Source: Streptococcus oralis
GTDB taxonomy: Bacteria; Bacillota; Bacilli; Lactobacillales; Streptococcaceae
Assembly: GCF_016127915.1 (NCBI RefSeq)
Contig: NZ_CP066059.1
Span: 806,001-870,000 of the forward strand
Reading direction: 5' to 3'
DNA length: 64,000 nt
The position numbers were made by a program, and so were the translations under genes. The notes under the pieces are model-generated. The model saw only the letters and a program-made list of their open reading frames with translations, was not told the origin of the DNA and did no database searches. Positions 58,186 through 64,000 of the stretch are shown here, piece after piece; positions within the stretch are counted from its first letter, which is position 1, and the number at the start of each line of letters is the position of its first letter.

Positions 58186-60030
58186 ATGTTTAGAAAATTA
58201 AAATATACCTTTATCGGTCGACCACTCAAGTCTCTCACAGATGGTGAAGGGGGATTACTTGGAAAAATGCAAGCACTTGCAATGTTATCCAGTGATGCCC
58301 TGTCTTCTATTGCCTATGGACCTGAACAAGTCATTCTCGTTTTAGTCAGTCTCTCTCCTCTCGCTATTTGGTGGAGCCTCCCTATCGGTATTTTTGTCCT
58401 CTTACTCCTCGCTAGTTTGACCATTTCCTATCGTCAAATTATTCACGCCTATCCTCAAGGTGGAGGGGCTTATATGGTCACTCGGGAAAATCTCTCCCCT
58501 GAACTAGGCTTGATTGCAGGTGGTAGCCTCCTTGTTGACTATATGCTGACAGTAGCCGTATCCGTTGCGTCTGGAGCTGATGCTATTACAGCAGCCATCC
58601 CTGCCCTCCATCCCTATAATCTTCATATCTCTATTTTCCTAGTCTGTCTGCTCATGCTCTTGAATTTAAGAGGTTTGAAAGAATCTGCCAGCTCTCTGAT
58701 GATTCCCGTCTACCTCTTTATCTTCAGTACCGTCTTTCTCTTGCTTTATGGGTTCTTTCAACTATTCACAGGTTCCCTAAACTATCAGGCGACTTCAACC
58801 ATTGGACAAACTGTTCCGAGCCTTTCCATCGTTCTCCTATTGAGAGCCTTTACCAGTGGCTCTGCCTCTCTGACAGGGGTTGAGGCTATTTCAAATGCGG
58901 TACCATTTTTCAAAACTCCGAAAGAAAAGAATGCTGCTCAGACCCTGACCATCATGTCGCTGATTTTAGGATTTCTTTTTGCAGGCATTACCTTCCTAAA
59001 CTACTGGATGGGCATCACACCTCAAAATGGAGAAACCATCCTCTCGCAAATGGCCAAGGGCATTCTTGGTGATTCATTCTTTGGTCATGCTAGCTACTAT
59101 CTCTTCCAGTTCTCAACAGCCTTGATTCTAGCCGTAGCTGCAAATACTGGCTTTTCAGCCTTCCCTATGCTGGCTTACAATATGGCTAAAAACAAGTACA
59201 TGCCCCATCTCTTTATGGAAAAAGGGGATCGTCTTGGCTACTCCAACGGTATCTTAACTCTGGCTTTTGGAGCTATGATCCTTCTTCTCATTTTTAACGG
59301 CAATACTGAACGCTTGATTCCTCTTTATACTATCGGGGTCTTCGTTCCCTTTGCCCTTTCTCAGACTGGGATGATTCGCCATTGGAAAAAGGAAAAAGGA
59401 GCAAACTTCTTAAAACCTGCCTTTGCTAATATCCTTGGGGCCATCATTTGTTATGCTATCGTTCTCATTTTACTCCTCTTCAGACTGGGTGATATCTGGC
59501 CATTCTTCCCAATTATCCTAGTCTTAACCTTCCTCTTTTTGTCCATTCACAGCCATTACCAAAAAGTGGCAAAACAACTGCGACTCTACGAAGGAATTGA
59601 AAAGCGCACTTACGACGGCAACCGTGTCCTTGTCCTAGTAGGAAATGTCACTCGAGTAAGTGTCGGAGCCATTAACTACGCTCAAAGTATCGGTGACGAA
59701 GTGTTAGCCATGCACATTTCTACTAAAGAAACGGCAGAAAAAGACCAAGAAATTCTTCAGGAATTTGCCGATTACTTCCCAAATATCACTCTGAAGAATA
59801 TCAATACCAGCTACCGCGACATCATCACCCCTAGCGTTAAGTATGTCAAACGAATCGCCCAAGAAGCTAAGCAAAAAAACTACACCGTTACAGTTCTTGT
59901 ACCACAATTTATTCCTAACAAGCCTTGGCAAAATATCCTGCACAATCAAATGAGCCTTAAACTAAAATACGCTCTCAGATGGCATGAAGACGTCGTTGTC
60001 GCTAGCTACTCTTATCACTTAAAAGAATAA
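58186..60030 (+). CDS. APC-superfamily amino-acid permease
   Basis: A 614-residue transporter. About twelve transmembrane helices (to about residue 460) with the APC landmarks SSDALSSIAYGPEQ, PQGGGAYMVTRENLSP and FTSGSASLTGVEAISNAVP are followed by a soluble C-terminal domain (about 480-610) that looks regulatory. The layout matches KimA/YdaO-type permeases, some of which import potassium and bind c-di-AMP; amino acids are the other option. The start is set by AAAGGA 8 nt upstream. Confidence 0.88.
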   Translation: MFRKLKYTFIGRPLKSLTDGEGGLLGKMQALAMLSSDALSSIAYGPEQVILVLVSLSPLAIWWSLPIGIFVLLLLASLTISYRQIIHAYPQGGGAYMVTRENLSPELGLIAGGSLLVDYMLTVAVSVASGADAITAAIPALHPYNLHISIFLVCLLMLLNLRGLKESASSLMIPVYLFIFSTVFLLLYGFFQLFTGSLNYQATSTIGQTVPSLSIVLLLRAFTSGSASLTGVEAISNAVPFFKTPKEKNAAQTLTIMSLILGFLFAGITFLNYWMGITPQNGETILSQMAKGILGDSFFGHASYYLFQFSTALILAVAANTGFSAFPMLAYNMAKNKYMPHLFMEKGDRLGYSNGILTLAFGAMILLLIFNGNTERLIPLYTIGVFVPFALSQTGMIRHWKKEKGANFLKPAFANILGAIICYAIVLILLLFRLGDIWPFFPIILVLTFLFLSIHSHYQKVAKQLRLYEGIEKRTYDGNRVLVLVGNVTRVSVGAINYAQSIGDEVLAMHISTKETAEKDQEILQEFADYFPNITLKNINTSYRDIITPSVKYVKRIAQEAKQKNYTVTVLVPQFIPNKPWQNILHNQMSLKLKYALRWHEDVVVASYSYHLKE

Positions 60031-60032
60031 AC

Positions 60033-60075
60033 AAAAACTCAAAATCAGTAACTTATATCTGGTTTTGAGTTTTTT
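60033..60075 (+). terminator. Permease terminator
   Basis: AAAACTCAAAATCAG, a loop and CTGGTTTTGAGTTTTTT on the plus strand. Confidence 0.92.
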
Positions 60076-60149
60076 GGATGTGACCTTTTAAATGAGCCCT
60101 CCATGAGTTTCATCTAAAATGACCGATTTCGTGGACAATGCACTCTTTA

Positions 60150-60191
60150 AAATCAAAAGAAAAGCCAGTAGACTCGAGTTCCTACTGACTT
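60150..60191 (-). terminator. rpmH terminator
   Basis: On the minus strand AAGTCAGTAG, a 10-nt loop, CTACTGGCTT and TTCTTTT, 20 nt after the rpmH stop. Confidence 0.85.
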
Positions 60192-60211
60192 CTTTGTTGA
60201 ATTCGTTTGGA

Positions 60212-60346
60212 TTATGCAGCCAAAACTTTGCGTCCTTTACGACGACGAGCTGCCAATACGCGACGACCGTTTTTAGTTGACATACGGTTACGGAATCCGT
60301 GTTTACGCGCACGACGAAGTTTACTTGGTTGATAAGTACGTTTCAC
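60212..60346 (-). CDS. rpmH: 50S ribosomal protein L34
   Basis: A 44-residue basic protein, [18 protein letters not shown] to the end [18 protein letters not shown], the complete L34. It starts at GTG (60346-60344) with AGGAGG 8 nt upstream. A small gene that a length-filtered search would miss. Confidence 0.97.
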
Positions 60347-60420
60347 GATGAATACCTCCTCATAGATTTTGTATTCGTTTAGCCGGCTATAAAGTGATCA
60401 GTTACTAAACATACTTTACT

Positions 60421-60449
60421 ATTCTATCTGATTCTGACCTATTTGTCAA
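60421..60449 (-). promoter_or_regulatory. rpmH promoter
   Basis: On the minus strand TTGACA (60449-60444), a 17-nt spacer and TAGAAT (60426-60421). Confidence 0.85.
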
Positions 60450-60490
60450 TAGCTCTAAGGAAATGTTTCCTGCTTTTCCCTATGAAAGCC

Positions 60491-61705
60491 TTATCTACGA
60501 TACTGACTCAAGAAACGTGTCATCTTTTCTTGAATTTGCGCCAATTCGTCCACACGAGGAAGGTAAACGATACGGAAATGGTCTGGTTCCTTCCAGTTAA
60601 AACCACGACCATGAACCAAGAGAACCTTTTCCTGCTTCAAGAAATCAAGAACGAACTGTTCATCATCATCAATGCGGTACATATTGCGGTCGATTTTAGG
60701 GAAGATATAAAGACCCGCCTTCGGCTTGACCGCAGACAAACCTGGGATATCTTGAATGGCATTGTAAATGAAGTTTCTTTGCTCATAGATTCGTCCACCA
60801 GGAAGGAGCAATTCATCCACTGACTGGTGCCCACCTAGTGAAGTTTGTACGACTTGCTGGGCCAAAACGTTAGAGCAAAGACGCATATTGGACAGCATAT
60901 TGAGACCTTCGATATAGCCCTTGACATGGTGCTTAGGACCAGACAAGACCATCCATCCTACACGGAAACCAGCGATACGGTGAGATTTTGACAAACCATT
61001 CATGCTGACACAGAAAACATCTGGTGCCAAGCTCGCCACAGGCGTATGCACATGCCCATCCATCACCATGCGGTCATAAATCTCATCTGCAAAGATGATC
61101 AAATCGTTCTGACGAGCAATCTCAATAATCTCCAACAAGAGTTCCTTAGGATAAAGGGCTCCAGTTGGGTTGTTCGGATTGATAAGGACGATTGCCTTGG
61201 TATTGGAAGTAATTTTTGACTTAATATCATCAATATCTGGGTACCACTCTGCAGCTTCATCACAGATATAGTGAACAGCATTTCCCCCAGCTAGGCTGAC
61301 CGCTGCTGTCCAGAGAGGATAGTCCGGCATAGGTACCAAGACCTCATCGCCATTATCCAAAAGCCCTTGCATGGACATAACAATCAGCTCACTGACACCA
61401 TTTCCAAGGTAGATATCATCAATGTCCACATTGGGAAATTTCTTCAGTTGGCAATACTGCATGATGGCCTTGCGGGCTGAGAAAATCCCTTTGGAGTCAG
61501 AATATCCCTCACTATCACGCGCATTCATAATCAAGTCATGAATGACCTCGTCTGGCGCTGTAAAGCCAAATTCTGCTGGATTCCCTGTATTCAGACGTAA
61601 AATCTTTTCTCCGTTTGCTCGCATCCGCATGGCTTCTTCCAAAACAGGGCCACGGATATCATAGGCAACGTGCTCTAACTTACTAGACTTGTTATATTCT
61701 TTCAT
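60491..61705 (-). CDS. PLP-dependent aminotransferase (AlaT-like)
   Basis: Class I/II aminotransferase, 404 residues. It has the N-terminal KLEHVAYDIRGPVLEEA, NPNNPTGALYP, and the PLP lysine in LSKSHRIAGFRVGW. Overall it resembles AlaT, which makes alanine from pyruvate and glutamate. Substrate is inferred from family. Monocistronic. Confidence 0.9.
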   Translation of the reverse strand: MKEYNKSSKLEHVAYDIRGPVLEEAMRMRANGEKILRLNTGNPAEFGFTAPDEVIHDLIMNARDSEGYSDSKGIFSARKAIMQYCQLKKFPNVDIDDIYLGNGVSELIVMSMQGLLDNGDEVLVPMPDYPLWTAAVSLAGGNAVHYICDEAAEWYPDIDDIKSKITSNTKAIVLINPNNPTGALYPKELLLEIIEIARQNDLIIFADEIYDRMVMDGHVHTPVASLAPDVFCVSMNGLSKSHRIAGFRVGWMVLSGPKHHVKGYIEGLNMLSNMRLCSNVLAQQVVQTSLGGHQSVDELLLPGGRIYEQRNFIYNAIQDIPGLSAVKPKAGLYIFPKIDRNMYRIDDDEQFVLDFLKQEKVLLVHGRGFNWKEPDHFRIVYLPRVDELAQIQEKMTRFLSQYRR

Positions 61706-61849
61706 CTTGTTTCCTCAATTCATCGAGATAGTAACATTATACCACTAGAAAGGGATTGCGACAAGTTTCCTGAAATGAGCAAGCAAAGAAAAAAACTCAC
61801 AACGACTAGGTTCTCACCGTCTAAACAACTAGAATACAGAAGTATTTTC

Positions 61850-62149
61850 TCACATACCAAAAGACAAACCTAGAAAGATCAGCGCTATAAAAGAGTCATA
61901 CAAAAGATTAAACATGAGAAAGAGCCCCCACGTGATCAAATAGTCCAAGCGACCACTTCTCTTTGCAATCACAAATAAAATGATGTGGTAGATTAGGTGA
62001 AAGAGAAGAAATCCAACAAAACCTGGATAGAGAACGGGCACGACTCTTTCCAGCTGCCAAAGCATCACTACTTCACCTACAAGTGACGCAAGGATCATTC
62101 CATGATAAAGAAAACTTATTTTTTTAGAAGCTTGAACAAAATCTTTCAT
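61850..62149 (-). CDS. Small hypothetical membrane protein
   Basis: A 99-residue protein with three hydrophobic helices (about 13-32, 40-61, 70-95). No family recognised. It has AT-rich flanks, and no partner gene is obvious. No clear ribosome site was confirmed. Confidence 0.65.
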   Translation of the reverse strand: MKDFVQASKKISFLYHGMILASLVGEVVMLWQLERVVPVLYPGFVGFLLFHLIYHIILFVIAKRSGRLDYLITWGLFLMFNLLYDSFIALIFLGLSFGM

Positions 62150-62256
62150 ACTTTCTCATCCCCTCGCTGTGTTTCCTACTATCCCGTTTTCTTTTATTTT
62201 AACATATCTCCACCAAATCGAATCTCCAATAATATTTATTGAAATATGATTTTTAC

Positions 62257-62285
62257 TTTACTTCTTTAGTGAAAAGGGTTACAAT
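62257..62285 (+). promoter_or_regulatory. Promoter of the universal stress protein gene
   Basis: TTTACT (62257-62262), a 17-nt spacer and TACAAT (62280-62285). Confidence 0.7.
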
Positions 62286-62315
62286 AACAGTAAGAAAATT
62301 TCAGGAGGTTTCATT

Positions 62316-62768
62316 ATGGCACAACGTTACCAAAATGTTATGGTCGCAATTGATGGTTCTAAAGAAGCGGATTTGGCTTTCGTCAAAGGTGTTTACACTG
62401 CTCTACGCAACGAATCCAAGCTCACCATTGCCCATGTTATCGACACACGCGCTCTTCAAAGCGTGTCTACCTTTGATGCTGAAGTTTACGAAGAACTCCA
62501 AGTCGATGCTGAAAGTCTGATGAAGGAGTACGAAAAGCGCGCAAGAGATGCTGGTGTGACCGATATTCACATCGTCATCGAAATGGGAAATCCAAAAACC
62601 CTCCTTGCCCGTACTATTCCAGACGCAGAAAATGTTGACCTGATTCTCGTTGGTGCAACAGGGCTCAATGCCTTTGAACGCCTCTTGGTCGGATCTTCAT
62701 CTGAGTACATTCTCCGCCATGCAAAAGTTGATTTGCTAGTCGTGAGAGAAAGAGAAAAAACATTGTAG
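62316..62768 (+). CDS. Universal stress protein (UspA family)
   Basis: A 150-residue single-domain Usp. It has VMVAIDGSKEADLAF at the start and the ATP-binding GATGLNAFERLLVGSSSEYILRHA-type motif (G2xG9GS) near 116-140, so it is predicted to bind ATP. AGGAGG precedes the ATG. Stress or biofilm roles are known for the family; no specific one is shown here. Confidence 0.93.
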   Translation: MAQRYQNVMVAIDGSKEADLAFVKGVYTALRNESKLTIAHVIDTRALQSVSTFDAEVYEELQVDAESLMKEYEKRARDAGVTDIHIVIEMGNPKTLLARTIPDAENVDLILVGATGLNAFERLLVGSSSEYILRHAKVDLLVVREREKTL

Positions 62769-62772
62769 TCAT

Positions 62773-62803
62773 TAAAAAAGGGAGCCTTGAGCTCCTTTTT
62801 GTT
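62773..62803 (+). terminator. Bidirectional terminator between usp and the HAD gene
   Basis: AAAAAGGGAGC, CTTGA, GCTCCTTTTT pairs with A and T runs on both sides, so it can serve both convergent genes. Confidence 0.85.
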
Positions 62804-62804
62804 T

Positions 62805-64000
62805 CTATTTTTTTCTTTCTTTATGTCGCTCATAAGCTTTAAACTGACGTTGTAGTTCCTGTCGGATGGCAGGTTCCGGAGCATATTTTTCTTCCCAGTC
62901 ATCTGGTTTTAAAATCTTGTGTGTAACTGGGTCAAAATGAGCTTTTCCATCAGGGAAAACCTTTCCCATATTTGCTTCATGGACAATATCAAAAATACGT
63001 TCTGGATCTACTCCCATCAATACAAAACTACCGTATGTGAAATACAGTGTGTCGATCAAAGCATCCACTTGACCGACCAAGTTTTGCTTAGCAGGTGTCT
63101 TTTTCGCCACTTTCTCTGCCGCCTTATCAAGTGCCTTATGCATGCTTGCAAGGGAGTTTTGGAATTCTTCCTCCGAAGAACTTGCTGCGCGAACAAACTC
63201 TACTAATTCTTCAATTTTAAAGTCTGCGCGGTGGGTTGCACCTTCAGCATCCCATGCCTGTGGCTCTTCTTGAGTTCGTTCATCCATCATGTGGTGGAAG
63301 GTTTTGACCTTATTAAAGTGGTAGTCTCGACTGACAAACACTTTTTCTGAAGCCAAAACACCAAAGTGCTCGAGCGCCTTGTGGATACCATCTTGTTGAT
63401 TACTTGCCGTAATATGCTTGGCAACTTCTTTGACACTGCTACTGCCATTTCCCATAGCGACCGACATCCCAACACCCGCCAACATTTCCAAATCGTTGTC
63501 GGAATCACCAAAGGCCATGACTTGGTTGAGATCAAAGCCATATTCTTTCCCGACTCGGCGAATACCTTCTAGTTTGGAATTCCCTTGATTGATGATATCT
63601 GCTGCAAAAGGATTGCTTCGAGTTAATTTTAAATCTTCAAAATCAGCTGCTGCCTTCTCAGATTCTTCTGGCGTCATCAGCATTAAAACTTGATAAATGG
63701 GTTGATTAATCAAGTTAAGCAAGTCGTCTTCTTTTTGAGGAACTGCCTTGCTGACCATCCGATTAAAAGAGCGACTAACAGTTCTTGTCAGCACAGTCGG
63801 GATAAAACGACTAACCAGTTGGGAAAAGGAGCCGAGACCAAATGACATAATCTTCGAACCAACAACAGCATGCTCGGTTCCAAGAGCGATTTCTTTACGC
63901 TCCTTTTTAGCATAAGCAATCAGTTGACGTAGGCTTGACTTAGCGATTGGACTTGCAAAGAGTACCTTTTCTTTATTAAAAATGTATTGGCCATTGTAGG
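62805..64000 (-). CDS. HAD-family (Cof-type) hydrolase fused to a PRA-PH/MazG-like domain (5' end cut by window)
   Basis: The frame is open to the window edge; a Met at 63848 is internal. The visible 398 codons begin inside a Cof-type HAD phosphatase (YNGQYIFNKEKVLF, cap domain, then VMAFGDSDNDLEMLAGVG, the metal-binding motif 4). From about 63250 down a second domain has SLASMHKALDKAAEKV, VDALIDTLYFTYGSFVLMGVDPERIFDIVHEANMGKV and HKILKPDDWEE. This resembles the phosphoribosyl-ATP pyrophosphohydrolase/MazG fold. Sugar phosphates and NTP analogues are possible substrates. The N-terminal DxD motif is outside the window. Confidence 0.88.
   Translation of the reverse strand, partial: YNGQYIFNKEKVLFASPIAKSSLRQLIAYAKKERKEIALGTEHAVVGSKIMSFGLGSFSQLVSRFIPTVLTRTVSRSFNRMVSKAVPQKEDDLLNLINQPIYQVLMLMTPEESEKAAADFEDLKLTRSNPFAADIINQGNSKLEGIRRVGKEYGFDLNQVMAFGDSDNDLEMLAGVGMSVAMGNGSSSVKEVAKHITASNQQDGIHKALEHFGVLASEKVFVSRDYHFNKVKTFHHMMDERTQEEPQAWDAEGATHRADFKIEELVEFVRAASSSEEEFQNSLASMHKALDKAAEKVAKKTPAKQNLVGQVDALIDTLYFTYGSFVLMGVDPERIFDIVHEANMGKVFPDGKAHFDPVTHKILKPDDWEEKYAPEPAIRQELQRQFKAYERHKERKK

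Noticed and set aside
1..64000. CRISPR array, rRNA operon, prophage or intact insertion sequence
   Set aside because: I saw no regularly spaced repeats, no rRNA sequence, no transposase, integrase or phage structural gene.

Overview
The window looks like chromosome from a mitis-group Streptococcus (close to S. mitis, S. oralis or S. pneumoniae). The grounds are gene content and order: a cpsABCDE capsule head, the amiACDEF oligopeptide permease, AliA/AliB-type peptide-binding lipoproteins, the murA-epuA-endA nuclease cluster, and a long block (coaD, asnA, acyP, yidC, pflA, lysA, purR, cbf1, rmuC, thiN, rpe, rsgA, rsmA, rnmV, tatD) in the order I recall from pneumococcus. Base composition is low-GC and most genes lie on the minus strand. 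I cannot fix the species from this sequence.

Layout. 1-4.8 kb: regulatory head of a capsule operon (cpsA to a truncated cpsE) running off the left edge. 5-9 kb: two tandem peptide-binding lipoproteins. 9.3-11.6 kb: an acetyltransferase, a gene broken by two in-frame amber codons, and a hairpin-rich stretch ending in a decayed copy of the rpsI 3' end. 11.6-16 kb: a malolactic module (mleP, mleS, a small XRE regulator, mleR). 16-19.4 kb: rpsI and rplM with an L13-type leader, then a two-gene ABC exporter. 19.6-24.3 kb: the pheS-pheT operon under a T-box, interrupted by an AT-rich gene. 24.3-29.6 kb: a PAP2 phosphatase, ribU under an FMN riboswitch, trmL with a structured leader, and a Trk potassium system. 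29.7-36.2 kb: amiACDEF. 36.5-64 kb: tRNA-Cys, then mostly housekeeping genes, ending in a HAD hydrolase fused to a pyrophosphohydrolase-like domain and cut by the right edge.

How the genes work together. Capsule control is represented by the cpsBCD phosphoregulatory genes and the CpsA ligase. Peptide uptake has three substrate-binding proteins but only one visible permease/ATPase set (AmiCDEF). Malate is imported by MleP and decarboxylated by MleS under MleR. EndA serves DNA uptake and a SepM-like protease may process signal peptides. Much of the rest supports translation and ribosome assembly.

The most interesting signal is a repeated architecture. Two unrelated housekeeping genes, rpsI and pheS, each have an intact 3' end, then cargo genes, then a second partial copy of the same 3' end in the same orientation. 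The rpsI copies (101 nt, 95 identical) bracket the whole malolactic module. The pheS copies (44 nt, 42 identical, both encoding the same last 13 residues and stop) bracket an orphan gene with uracil-DNA-glycosylase-like motifs. This resembles the footprint of elements that integrate into gene 3' ends and restore them, but no integrase remains here.
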